A stretch of DNA of 64,000 nt, taken from Methylobacterium fujisawaense (lineage in GTDB: Bacteria > Pseudomonadota > Alphaproteobacteria > Rhizobiales > Beijerinckiaceae). The notes under the pieces were generated by a model. It was given only the letters and a program-made list of their open reading frames with translations, was not told the origin of the DNA and searched no databases. Within the stretch, counting starts at the first letter, position 1, and each line of letters opens with the position of its first letter. Shown here one piece after another: positions 55,355 to 63,869 of this stretch. A program made the translations under genes and the position numbers. The DNA lies in contig NZ_JACJIM010000011.1 in assembly GCF_014138435.1 (NCBI RefSeq), forward strand, positions 90,272-154,271, written 5' to 3'.

Positions 55355-55495
55355 GCGTTTCTCTCCCCTGCCTCGACCCCGACCCGCGGGGCGCTCTGGA
55401 TTTCCGGCCCCCGTGCGCCTAGACCATTGAGGCTCACCGGCACGCACCGCGCCCGACCGGGCCGCGACCCCTGAACGCCAGCGAGGCTTACGGCT

Positions 55496-56251
55496 TTGGC
55501 CCTCCCCGTCAACGAACGCCGGCGCATCATGCTGCTCACGGGCGCGAGCCGGGGCATCGGTCACGCCACCGTCAAGCGCTTCTCGGCCGCGGGCTGGCGG
55601 GTGATCACCTGCTCGCGCCACGCCTTCCCGGAGAACTGCCCCTGGGAGATGGGGCCCGAGGACCACCTGCAGGTCGACCTCTCCGACGCGCAGGACACGG
55701 CCCGCGCCGTCGAGGAGGTGCGGGGCCGGCTCGCCGCCGAGGGCGGGGTTCTGCACGCGCTGGTCAACAATGCCGGCATCTCGCCGAAGGGGCCGGAGGG
55801 CGAGCGCCTCGGCGCCCTGGCCACCGAGTTCGACACGTGGCAGCGGGTGTTCCAGGTCAACCTGTTCGCCACGATCCTGCTGGCCCGGGGCCTGCGCGAG
55901 GAACTCGCCCGGGCCAAGGGCTCGGTCGTCAACGTGACCTCGATTGCCGGCTCGCGCGTCCATCCCTTCGCGGGGGCGGCCTACGGCACCTCCAAGGCGG
56001 CGCTCGCCGGCCTGACCCGCGAGATGGCCGCCGATTTCGGGCCGCTCGGCGTGCGGGTGAACGCGATCTCGCCGGGCGAGATCGACACGTCGATCCTGTC
56101 GCCCGGCACCGAGAAGCTCGTCGAGCAGATCCCGCAGCGCCGGCTGGGCACGCCGGACGAGGTCGCCAAGGCGATCTACTTCCTGTGCACCGAGGCCTCG
56201 TCCTACGTGAACGGCGCCGAACTCCACATCAACGGCGGCCAGCACGTTTGA
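55496..56251 (+). CDS. Short-chain dehydrogenase/reductase
   Basis: 251 residues. NAD(P)-binding TGASRGIG near residues 14-21, NNAGIS, the catalytic Ser in VTSIAGSR and the YGTSK active site are all present. The start is a TTG at 55496, giving ten residues before the first strand; the ATG at 55529 would leave almost none. Substrate unknown. It heads a chain of four tightly overlapping genes. Confidence 0.87.
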   Translation: MALPVNERRRIMLLTGASRGIGHATVKRFSAAGWRVITCSRHAFPENCPWEMGPEDHLQVDLSDAQDTARAVEEVRGRLAAEGGVLHALVNNAGISPKGPEGERLGALATEFDTWQRVFQVNLFATILLARGLREELARAKGSVVNVTSIAGSRVHPFAGAAYGTSKAALAGLTREMAADFGPLGVRVNAISPGEIDTSILSPGTEKLVEQIPQRRLGTPDEVAKAIYFLCTEASSYVNGAELHINGGQHV

Positions 56252-57435
56252 CCAGATCGGGCGCTTCCTCTGGCGCATCCTCGGGCACGACGGCCGCGCG
56301 CCGGCACCCGGCACCGGGCCGCGGGCTGCGCGCCGTCGTCCTGGGCCTCATCGTGGGCGTCGCGCCCGTCGCGGGGGCGCGGGCCGAGCCCGGGATCCGG
56401 ATCCTCGACCTGCCCTTCAAGGTGCGGGCGCTGCGCGGCTCGCGCAGCGAGGCCGCGGTCTCGGTGGCGACCTCCGGGCTCCTGCCGATCACAGGCGCCA
56501 AGACCGGTCCGCAGACCGGCGGCCAACAGGCCGGCGACGAGGAGAGCGCGCCGATCGCCGTGGTCTGGGGCGACGAGGGCGGCGCCGTGCTCGCCCTCGC
56601 CGAGGGCCGCGTCACCGTGCGGCCGATCGGCAAGGAGGCCGTCGAGGGGCTGACCGCCGCCGAGACGCCGCGCGGGGCCCTGCCGGGCTCGCGCCGGACG
56701 CTCTCGGGACCCCTGAGCGCCTATCTCACCGGGCGCACCCGCGCCCCCGACGGCGGCGCGGCCGCCGCGGTCCTGACGATCCGCGAGCGCCAGCCGATGG
56801 CGGTCAGCACCGATCCGAAGCCCGTGCCCGTGGCCACCGTGACGGTGCCGGCGGGGGGCGAGGCGGTGTTCGCGCCCCTGCGGCCGCGCCTGCTGCGCCT
56901 CGGGGGCCGGCCGGCGCTCCTGGCGGCGACGCTGTCGGGCGCGGATGCCGGAGGGCTCGCGCTGATCGACCGGCCCGCCGGCGATCCGGGCGCGGCCTGG
57001 GCCGTCACCGCCCGCACGCCCGCCCAGCCGGGGCCACCGCTGAAGATCGTCGGCATCGCCGATTTCTCCGGGTCCGGCGAAAGCCAGGCCGCGACGGTCA
57101 GCGCCAAGGGCAGGCTCCAGCTCTGGACGCTCCGTCCCGACCGGATCGAGGCGGCCGGCGAGGCCGAGGGCTACGCGGCGGGCGACGGCGATTCGGATCT
57201 CGCCGTCACCACCCCGGCCGGCGGCGGCCCCGAACTCGTCCTGCCGGTGGCGGGCCGCCCGGAGATCGCCTTCGTGGCAGCCAAGGGCGGCCTGCGCGAG
57301 CGGGCGCGCGTGGCCCTGCCGGTTCCCGCCGAGACCGGCATCGTCGTCCTCGGCGAGGGCGCCGCGGCGCGGCTGCTCGTCGGCCTCGCCGACGGCCGGG
57401 TGGCCGTCGTGGCACCCGATGGAGGCACGCCGTGA
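56248..57435 (+). CDS. Secreted beta-propeller-like protein of unknown function
   Basis: 395 residues from a TTG that overlaps the SDR stop (TTGA). An Arg-containing signal peptide (LRAVVLGLIVGVAPVAGARA) directs export. The mature part is strand-rich with FG-GAP/VCBS-like stretches (IVGIADFSGSGESQAATVSA, GDGDSDLAVTTPAGGG). No family is certain. It is co-translated with the SDR and Nudix genes. Confidence 0.72.
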   Translation: MTRSGASSGASSGTTAARRHPAPGRGLRAVVLGLIVGVAPVAGARAEPGIRILDLPFKVRALRGSRSEAAVSVATSGLLPITGAKTGPQTGGQQAGDEESAPIAVVWGDEGGAVLALAEGRVTVRPIGKEAVEGLTAAETPRGALPGSRRTLSGPLSAYLTGRTRAPDGGAAAAVLTIRERQPMAVSTDPKPVPVATVTVPAGGEAVFAPLRPRLLRLGGRPALLAATLSGADAGGLALIDRPAGDPGAAWAVTARTPAQPGPPLKIVGIADFSGSGESQAATVSAKGRLQLWTLRPDRIEAAGEAEGYAAGDGDSDLAVTTPAGGGPELVLPVAGRPEIAFVAAKGGLRERARVALPVPAETGIVVLGEGAAARLLVGLADGRVAVVAPDGGTP

Positions 57436-57935
57436 GTGCGGGCGCACCGGATTCCGACAGCCGCCTGTTCCCGGCGCGGCCCTTCGTGGGCGCGTCGATC
57501 GCGGTGATCCGCGGCGACCGCGTCCTTCTGGCGGCGCGGGCCAACGAGCCGATGCGCGGCGTCTGGACCCTGCCGGGCGGTCTCGTGGAAGCGGGGGAAT
57601 CCCTGGCCGAGGCGGCCCTGCGCGAATTGTCCGAGGAGGTCGGCCTGCCCGCGGAGGTTGTCGGCGTGCTCGCGCCCACCGAGATCATTCTCCGGGACGA
57701 AGCCGGCCGCGCCCGACATCACTACGTCGTCCACCCGCACGCCGCCCTGTGGCGCGGCGGCGAACCCGTGGCCGGCCCCGAGGCGCTGGGGACCCGGTGG
57801 GCGACGCTCGCGGAGGTCGCGACCCTTCCGACCACCCCGGGACTGGTCGACACCCTGCGCGAGGCCTTCGCGCGCGTGGATGCGCATGTGGATGCACAGC
57901 CTGCGCGGACGGGCGGCGGGGAGGCGACGGCGTGA
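57432..57935 (+). CDS. Nudix hydrolase
   Basis: 167 residues. The Nudix box is complete: GGLVEAGESLAEAALRELSE followed by EVGL, supplying the metal-binding Glu residues. It probably cleaves a nucleoside diphosphate derivative. It starts at GTG inside the stop of the preceding gene (GTGA) and is itself overlapped by the next one. Confidence 0.88.
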   Translation: MSAGAPDSDSRLFPARPFVGASIAVIRGDRVLLAARANEPMRGVWTLPGGLVEAGESLAEAALRELSEEVGLPAEVVGVLAPTEIILRDEAGRARHHYVVHPHAALWRGGEPVAGPEALGTRWATLAEVATLPTTPGLVDTLREAFARVDAHVDAQPARTGGGEATA

Positions 57936-58402
57936 GGCGGCCGACGACGATCCTGTGCCTGCTGGCGCTCCTCACCGGCCTGGTCTCCGGGCCGGCCCTG
58001 GCCCAGCAGCGTTCCGGCCGAGGGGCCGCGCCCGCCAAGGAAACCGCCCGGGAAGCCGCGAAGGAGGCCCCCAAGGAGGCGAACGCCCCCGCGGACGTGC
58101 CCGCCCCCTACGACCGGGACCTGCTGCGCATGTCCGAGATCATCGGAGCCCTGGCCTTCCTGCGCAACCTCTGCGGAGCGCCGGATGCGTCCGACTGGCC
58201 GGCCCGCATGAAGGCCCTGATCGAGTCCGAGGGCGTGACCCCGGTCCGCCGCGACCGCCTGGCCGGCGCCTATAACCGCGGCTACCGCGGCTATGCGCTC
58301 ACCTACCGGGTCTGCACGCCGGCGGCCCACGAGGCCGCCGCCCGGTACGTCGCCGAGGGCGACCGGCTGTCGCATGCCCTGGCCGGCCGTTTCGGAGGGT
58401 GA
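57932..58402 (+). CDS. TIGR02301-family exported protein
   Basis: 156 residues from GTG (GTGA overlap with the Nudix gene). The signal peptide ends PALAQ. An Ala/Lys/Glu-rich linker follows, then a helical domain with two Cys (LRNLCGAP and YRVCTP) and FNRGYRGY-like NRGYRGYALTY. This matches the TIGR02301 family, which in alphaproteobacteria usually sits next to a Nudix gene. Function unknown. Confidence 0.82.
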   Translation: MRRPTTILCLLALLTGLVSGPALAQQRSGRGAAPAKETAREAAKEAPKEANAPADVPAPYDRDLLRMSEIIGALAFLRNLCGAPDASDWPARMKALIESEGVTPVRRDRLAGAYNRGYRGYALTYRVCTPAAHEAAARYVAEGDRLSHALAGRFGG

Positions 58403-58561
58403 TGCAGGCGCAACACACGCACCGGCGATGCCGGCGAAACATCGGATTTGAGCGCCCGTGTTAACCGATCCGAAATTCTCGGCTGGCCGAGCCGCCGGGA
58501 CCCGCCTATCATCCATTGCGTCCGCCGGGCCCCGTGTCCGGCGCAATGGAAGTATCCGGCT

Positions 58562-58816
58562 ATGCAGCACAGCTCTCACACCGCCCCCATCGAGGTCGAT
58601 GTCGAGGAGAAACGCGTCGCGCTGAGTTACGTCTCGGAAGCGTTCGCGGAAGGCTGCCTCGATGGTCTCGACGGTGACTGCATGGCCCAGGCCGCCCTGT
58701 TCGCGGCGTTTCAGGAACTGGTGACCACGTACGGCGAGGAAGCCACCGCCCGGTACGCCGAAGGATTCCCGGAGCGCATCCGCGGGGGCGCCTTCACCAC
58801 CACCCTGCAGCATTGA
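58562..58816 (+). CDS. Small conserved-looking helical protein
   Basis: 84 residues (MQHSSHTAPIEVDVEEKRVA to FTTTLQH), acidic and helix-rich. No signal, no known domain. The AT-richer 160 bases before it probably hold its promoter. A real small gene is likely given balanced composition, but its role is unknown. Confidence 0.6.
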   Translation: MQHSSHTAPIEVDVEEKRVALSYVSEAFAEGCLDGLDGDCMAQAALFAAFQELVTTYGEEATARYAEGFPERIRGGAFTTTLQH

Positions 58817-58917
58817 GCGTGTGAGCGCGGACGGTTGAGGCACGGGCGGTCAGCGACTACGTCCCGGGTCTGCGGTTCGGCGCGCCGGACCGCCCGCCGC
58901 CCGAGGAGCCGCCGCCC

Positions 58918-59769
58918 ATGCCCGTTGCCCTGTTGCCGGACCGCGTCCTGGTCACCGTCGTGGGACCGGACGCCACGACGCTGCTCCAGGGCGTCCTGAC
59001 CTGCAATGTCGAGACGCTCCAGCCCGGTGAGGCGCGCCTCGGCGCCCTGCTGACGCCGCAGGGCAAGATCCTGTTCGACTTCCTGGTCTCGCGGATTCCG
59101 GACGGCTTCCGGCTCGACGTGCAGGCCGACAAGGCTGCAGACCTCGCCAAGCGCCTGACGCTCTACCGTCTGCGCGCGCAGGCGACGATCGCCGCCGACC
59201 CGACCGTCGCGGTGGCGGCCGTCTGGGCCGGCGCCGTCCCGCCCGCGGCCGAGGCGGTAGCGGATTCCCGCGCGGCCGATCTCGGCGCCCGCCTCTACGC
59301 CGCCGCGGGCGCCTTCTCGGCGGACGCGACGGAGGCCGATTACCACGCGCACCGGATCGCCCTCGGCGTGCCCGAAGGCGGACGCGACTACGCCTTCGGC
59401 GACGCCTTCCCGCACGAGGCGCTGATGGACCAGCTCGGCGGCGTCGACTTCCGCAAGGGCTGCTATGTCGGCCAGGAGGTGGTCTCGCGGATGCAGCACC
59501 GGGGCACGGCCCGGACCCGCATCCTGGCCGCAGCCTATCCCGACACCGCGCCCCAGCCCGGCACCGAGATCACGGCGGGCGGCAAGGGGCTCGGCACCAC
59601 GGGCAGCGCCGCCGGAACCCGCGGCCTCGCCCTGGTCCGCATCGACCGCCTGGGCGACGCGCTGGCGGCCGGCGAGACCCCGCGGGCGGGCGAACGCCCC
59701 GTGACGCTGGAGCGCCCGGCCTACGCGACCTTCGCGATGCCGGATGTTGCGACGAGCGCGGCAGGCTGA
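58918..59769 (+). CDS. ygfZ: Folate-binding YgfZ/CAF17-family protein
   Basis: 283 residues. Tetrahydrofolate-dependent helper of iron-sulfur cluster enzymes, related to the glycine-cleavage T-protein. The defining motif KGCYVGQEVVSRMQHRG is present, with the functional Cys. The N-terminus matches the family (VTVVGPDATTLLQGVLTCNV). Monocistronic. Confidence 0.92.
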   Translation: MPVALLPDRVLVTVVGPDATTLLQGVLTCNVETLQPGEARLGALLTPQGKILFDFLVSRIPDGFRLDVQADKAADLAKRLTLYRLRAQATIAADPTVAVAAVWAGAVPPAAEAVADSRAADLGARLYAAAGAFSADATEADYHAHRIALGVPEGGRDYAFGDAFPHEALMDQLGGVDFRKGCYVGQEVVSRMQHRGTARTRILAAAYPDTAPQPGTEITAGGKGLGTTGSAAGTRGLALVRIDRLGDALAAGETPRAGERPVTLERPAYATFAMPDVATSAAG

Positions 59770-60112
59770 GGCCGGATCGCATTCCGCGGGCGCCGCATAC
59801 TCCGGGACAGGGGCCCCGCGTTACCGATCGCAGCCCGATCCCCGGACGGGTGCGGCGACGCAGACCCCGATCCCGGGCATTCGCATCGGAGCACGATCAG
59901 CTTGCGCGTGGGGCGGCTTCCTGCGACCCCGGGGCGGCATGCCGGGATCGTTAGAGGTTCGCAGGAGCCGGCATCCTCCGGCCGGCATCCCAGGCCGGCC
60001 CGGGGTCGATCGGGAGCCGTCCCCGACCTTCTGCCCTGAAGCGGATGCTCGCCTCCGAGCCGCAGCGACGGCCAGATCGGTCGCATGGGCGGGGACATCG
60101 AGGAGGACGACC
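59770..60112. other. Gene-free interval
   Basis: About 343 bases with only Arg/Pro-rich artefact frames. The last part supplies GGAGGA before the NTF2-like gene. No repeats are seen. Confidence 0.5.
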
Positions 60113-60523
60113 ATGACCTTCCAGGACGAGATCGCAGCGTTCTTCGCCAGCTACGTCGAGGCGTTCGCGCGCCGCGACGCCGATGCGTTGAGCGAGCTGT
60201 GGGAGCCGGTCGGACTGTTCCCGTCTCCGACCGGCAACTTCGCGTTGCCGAGAGAGGCATTTCGCGACCATTGCGTGACGCTCATGGACTTCTATCGCAA
60301 GCAGGGGGTCGTCCAGCCCCTGGGCGAACTCCGGTCGGCGGTGGAACTCTTCCCGAACGTCGCCCAGGCTCGGATGACCTATCGGATGCGGGGCGAGGGA
60401 GACGCACTCGTCGCCGAGTGGGACCACGTCTACATTCTGCGCCGCTCCGACCGCTGGCGCGTATCGTTGACGATCGCTGACGGTGAAATGGCGGCATGGG
60501 CCGCACGAGGGGCGCAACTCTGA
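60113..60523 (+). CDS. NTF2/SnoaL-like protein
   Basis: 136 residues (MTFQDEIAAFFASYVEAFAR to AARGAQL). The cone-shaped NTF2-like fold is suggested by the helical start with FARRDADALSELWEPVGLFP and the strand-rich end (WDHVYILRRSDRWRVSLTIA). Members act as small isomerases, hydrolases or ligand-binding proteins. The ribosome-binding site GAGGAGGA gives a firm start. Function unknown. Confidence 0.75.
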   Translation: MTFQDEIAAFFASYVEAFARRDADALSELWEPVGLFPSPTGNFALPREAFRDHCVTLMDFYRKQGVVQPLGELRSAVELFPNVAQARMTYRMRGEGDALVAEWDHVYILRRSDRWRVSLTIADGEMAAWAARGAQL

Positions 60524-60813
60524 TTTGCGAATGTCGGGCGCTCGACGCCACACAGGACGCCTGTTGCTCAGGCGCCTCGCGAGAAAGCGGAAGCGCTGAC
60601 AATCTCGGAAGGGTCGCGAGCAGGCGCGACGGCGATGTCCATTCCGGTGCGTTTGCCGCACTGGAGCGAAGCCTCGCACATCCACCCCTCGCCGACATAC
60701 GCGCCTTTGCACCCGCGGCCGTCGTCGACATCATTTCGGAGGTTGCCGCCATAACTGATCTGAGATGAGGTGCGCCCCTCGAAAGCTCGACATCGACGGG
60801 ATTGCGACCACAA
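60524..60813. other. Gene-free interval in a less GC-rich pocket
   Basis: About 290 bases. One 90-codon frame exists but its composition is unlike a protein. It may hold the promoter of the next gene or decayed sequence. Confidence 0.45.
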
Positions 60814-61227
60814 ATGACTCAGAATCGGATCACCGTGGAAGTAACGGCTCCCGCACCCCTCGATGTCGCCTGGAAGGCCTATACATCGCCCGACCAGATC
60901 ATGCAGTGGAACTTTGCCTCCGACGACTGGCATTGCCCAGCCGCAAGCGTCGATCTGAAGGAAGGTGGCAAGTTCACGTCCCGCATGGAGGCGAAGGACG
61001 GAAGCATGGGCTTCGATTTCGAGGGCACTTACACAAAGATTATTCCGAACACGCGAATCGAATATGCGTTTGGTGATCGCAATGCGGTGGTCGAGTTCAC
61101 CCCATCGGGCGAGCGAACGCACGTAAAGATTGCGTTCGATCCCGACGAACAAGTCCCCATCGATCACCAGCGCGACGGCTGGGCGGCCATTCTTGGAAAC
61201 TTCTGCCAGCATGTCGGGAGGCGTTGA
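60814..61227 (+). CDS. SRPBCC/AHSA1-family protein
   Basis: 137 residues (MTQNRITVEVTAPAPLDVAW to GNFCQHVGRR). It has the START-like AHSA1 pattern: AWKAYTSPDQIMQWNFAS, GGKFTSRMEAKDGSMGFDFE and a C-terminal helix with HQRDGWAAILGNFCQHV. Ligand unknown; these often bind hydrophobic molecules. Codon use is less GC-biased than in neighbours, suggesting recent acquisition. Confidence 0.82.
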   Translation: MTQNRITVEVTAPAPLDVAWKAYTSPDQIMQWNFASDDWHCPAASVDLKEGGKFTSRMEAKDGSMGFDFEGTYTKIIPNTRIEYAFGDRNAVVEFTPSGERTHVKIAFDPDEQVPIDHQRDGWAAILGNFCQHVGRR

Positions 61228-61382
61228 AGCCCGCCCAACGAGAACGACGACCGAGACCGCTTTCCGGCCGGAGCGGGCGTTTCCCTCCCGCCCCGACAAC
61301 GCCAGTCCTGTGCCTTCCCTCTCATCCCTCGAGCGGACAGCCTGCAAGCGTTGAGGAGCCCCCCCCAGACGACCAGGAGAGG

Positions 61383-61586
61383 ATGCTCGAAATCGAAGAG
61401 GACGATCTGTCTCGCGAGCAGACACGCGCATTGCTGGCGCTTCATCGTGCAGGCCCGCACGCGTCCTCGCCGCCCGGCCACGTGTTCGCGTTCGATCTCT
61501 CAGACTTGCACTCACCGGGCGTGACCGGGTTGACGTCGCAGAAGGCGCGCGCCGGCCCTGCGACCGGATCAATCCCCCATGCGTGA
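61383..61586 (+). pseudogene. Truncated GNAT-family N-acetyltransferase remnant
   Basis: From ATG at 61383 the frame reads MLEIEEDDLSREQTRALLAL, then HRAGPHASSPPGHVFAFDLS and DLHSPGVT. This closely fits the N-terminus of a bacterial GNAT acetyltransferase (DDLS...TRALLALH...SPPGHVFALDL...PGVT). After GVT the similarity ends, an unrelated tail follows and the frame stops at 61586, so the acetyl-CoA-binding part is missing. It is most likely a decayed fragment. Confidence 0.55.
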
Positions 61587-61673
61587 AGCCGGAGCGGAGC
61601 GCGCCGCGACAGCCGCTGCGCGTTCCCCATTCCGACGATGGCGTTCCGCTCCTGTTCTCGTTAACGTGGCCGG

Positions 61674-62288
61674 ATGTCCGAGACTGGCCTGATCGACCAT
61701 TCCGACGGCTGCCCCCGCTGCTGGTGGGCCGGCCTCGACCCGCTCTATGTCGCCTATCACGACACCGAATGGGGCGTGCCCGAGTATGACGGCCGGGCCC
61801 TCTACGAGAAGCTGATCCTCGACGGCTTCCAGGCCGGCCTGTCCTGGATCACCATCCTGCGCCGCCGGGACGGGTTTCGCGACGCCTTCGCGGGTTTCGA
61901 TCCGGAGCGGATCGCCCGCTTCACCGAGGACGATGTCGCGCGGCTGATGGCCGACACCCGCATCATTCGCAACCGCGCCAAGATCCAGGGCACCATCGCG
62001 GGCGCCCGGGCTTGGCTGCGGATCGAGGACCAGGGCCCCGGCTTCTCGCGCTTCCTCTGGGATTTCGTCGACGGCCGGCCGATCCAGGGCAAAGCCCGGA
62101 CCCGTGCGGGGATCGCCACCGAGACGCCGGCCTCCCGGGCGATCGGGAAGGCCCTGAAGGCGGAAGGCTTCTCCTTCTGCGGGCCGACCATCGTGCACGC
62201 CTTCATGCAGGCGGTGGGCATGGTCAACGACCACCTCGTCGGCTGCCACCGGCACGGACCCTGCGCCGAACTGGGCCGGCCCCGATGA
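61674..62288 (+). CDS. tag: DNA-3-methyladenine glycosylase I
   Basis: 204 residues. It removes 3-methyladenine from alkylated DNA. Zinc ligands can be read by family spacing as C16, H29, H187 and C191 (CPRCWW, YHDTEWG, NDHLVGC). The catalytic-region YHDTEWGVPEYDGRALYEKL and LDGFQAGLSWITILRRR are conserved. Its stop overlaps the next start (ATGA). A methylating-damage repair enzyme fits a methylotroph. Confidence 0.95.
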   Translation: MSETGLIDHSDGCPRCWWAGLDPLYVAYHDTEWGVPEYDGRALYEKLILDGFQAGLSWITILRRRDGFRDAFAGFDPERIARFTEDDVARLMADTRIIRNRAKIQGTIAGARAWLRIEDQGPGFSRFLWDFVDGRPIQGKARTRAGIATETPASRAIGKALKAEGFSFCGPTIVHAFMQAVGMVNDHLVGCHRHGPCAELGRPR

Positions 62289-62875
62289 GCGAGCCGCCGC
62301 GCGCCTGGCAGCGCATGCTCTCCGGCCGGCGCCTCGACCTCCTCGATCCGGCGCCCGGGGACATCGAGATCGCCGACATCGCCCACGGCCTCGCCCGGGT
62401 CGCCCGCTGGAACGGCCAGACCCATGGGCCGCACGTCTTCTCGGTGGCCCAGCACAGCCTGCTGGTCGAGGCGGTGGGCCGCCATCTCGACGCCGCCTGT
62501 ACCGATCCGGACGGGCTGGAACTCCTGCTGCACGACGCGCCGGAATATGTCGTGGGCGACATCATCTCGCCCCTGAAGGCCGCCCTCGGCGACGCCTATC
62601 GCGGCATCGAGCTGCGTCTGCTCGCCGCGGTGCGCCGCCGCTTCGGCCTGAACGCCCCGCTGCCGGCGCTCGCCCGTTTGGTGAAGCAGGCCGACCGGAT
62701 CGCAGCCCATGTCGAGGCGGTGCGCCTCGCCGGTTTCGCCCGGGACGAGGCCGAACGCTATTTCGGCCCCGCCAGGGCGCTGCCCGAACCGGTGCTGGTC
62801 CTGGCCGAGCCGTGGCCGACCGCCGAGGCCGAGGCGCGGTTTCTCGCGCGATTCCACGCTCTGTGTCCGACCTGA
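62285..62875 (+). CDS. HD-domain phosphohydrolase (YfbR-like)
   Basis: 196 residues. Metal-binding His/Asp residues appear in HVFSVAQHSLLVEAV and LLLHDAPEYVVGD, with a further Asp in KQADRIAAHVE. This fits HD-domain 5'-nucleotidase-type hydrolases. It starts inside the tag stop codon, so the two are co-translated. It probably acts on nucleotides, but the substrate is unproven. Confidence 0.88.
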   Translation: MSEPPRAWQRMLSGRRLDLLDPAPGDIEIADIAHGLARVARWNGQTHGPHVFSVAQHSLLVEAVGRHLDAACTDPDGLELLLHDAPEYVVGDIISPLKAALGDAYRGIELRLLAAVRRRFGLNAPLPALARLVKQADRIAAHVEAVRLAGFARDEAERYFGPARALPEPVLVLAEPWPTAEAEARFLARFHALCPT

Positions 62876-62925
62876 CGAATCTCCGCCCTCGATCCGTCAC
62901 GATCGCAGGTCACTGGCGCCAGACC

Positions 62926-63438
62926 ATGCCGACCCTCCACGTCTGTCCCCTCTCGCGTCTGCCCGAGACGGTCGCCGCCACCGATGCGAGCCACGTGCTC
63001 ACGCTGATCAATGTCGGCACGCCGCTGGAGCGGCCGGCCGCGATTGCGGCGGAGAACCACGTCGTCATCGGGGTCAGCGACATCGCCGCGTCGCGCGACG
63101 GGCACGTTTTGCCGGCTGAAGAACATGTGGCCCGGGTGCTCGACTTCATTCGGGCCTGGCCACGGGAGAAGCCGCTCGTCATCCACTGCTATGCCGGGAT
63201 CAGCCGGTCGACAGCCGCCGCCTATATCGCAGCCTGCGCGCTGGCGCCGGAGCGCGACGAGGCGGCGATCGCCGAGGCCCTGCGCGCAGCTTCGCCTTCG
63301 GCGACGCCCAACCCCCTGTTCGTGGCCATCGCCGACCGCATGCTCGGCCGCGACGGCCGCATGGTCGCGGCGATCGCGCGCATCGGTCGCGGCGCCGACG
63401 CCTTCGAGGGCACGCCGTTCAGCCTGGCGCTGGCGTGA
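62926..63438 (+). CDS. Protein tyrosine phosphatase-like protein
   Basis: 170 residues. The phosphatase P-loop reads HCYAGISRST (Cx5R with catalytic Cys and Arg). DIAASRDGHVLPAEEH lies before it in the position of the general-acid loop. It belongs to the small cytoplasmic dual-specificity/tyrosine phosphatase-like group common in alphaproteobacteria. It follows the HD gene by 50 bases. Confidence 0.85.
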   Translation: MPTLHVCPLSRLPETVAATDASHVLTLINVGTPLERPAAIAAENHVVIGVSDIAASRDGHVLPAEEHVARVLDFIRAWPREKPLVIHCYAGISRSTAAAYIAACALAPERDEAAIAEALRAASPSATPNPLFVAIADRMLGRDGRMVAAIARIGRGADAFEGTPFSLALA

Positions 63439-63565
63439 GCCGAAGTGTGGCGCAAACGCCGCCGCGTGGCTCCAAAACGGTGCGGATCCGGCCAGCGGAT
63501 TGGCCCCCTGGGTTGTGGGCACCGGGTTTCGCGCCGTACAACCACCCCCAAAGGAAGTATCTGGG

Positions 63566-63826
63566 ATGAGTGCGAGCAGACCCGAGGGGGCCCCCGCCGC
63601 CGGCGACCTGCCCTTCGAGAAGGCGCTGGAACAGCTGGAGGAAATCGTTCGCCGGCTTGAGCGGGGCGACGTGCCCCTCGACGAATCGGTGGCGATCTAT
63701 GAGCGCGGCGAGGTGCTGAAGAAGCATTGCGAGGCGCTGCTGAAGCGGGCCGAGGCCCGGATCCAGCGGATCACGCTGGGCTCCGATGGGCGGCCCGAGG
63801 GCGTTGCCCCACTCGACATGTCCTGA
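63566..63826 (+). CDS. xseB: Exodeoxyribonuclease VII small subunit
   Basis: 86 residues. Helical-hairpin subunit that binds XseA to form exonuclease VII. The pattern LPFEKALEQLEEIVRRLERG, then DVPLDESVAIYERGEVLKKH, is diagnostic. AAGGAAG precedes the start. xseB followed by dxs is a conserved order in proteobacteria. Confidence 0.95.
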   Translation: MSASRPEGAPAAGDLPFEKALEQLEEIVRRLERGDVPLDESVAIYERGEVLKKHCEALLKRAEARIQRITLGSDGRPEGVAPLDMS

Positions 63827-63869
63827 GGCTCGGCGGTCAAACCGATCCCATCCGTTAGAGGTTGATGCC

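Noticed and set aside
60496..60768. 90-codon plus-strand frame
   Set aside because: It overlaps the NTF2-like gene, has no ribosome-binding site, and its composition is not protein-like.
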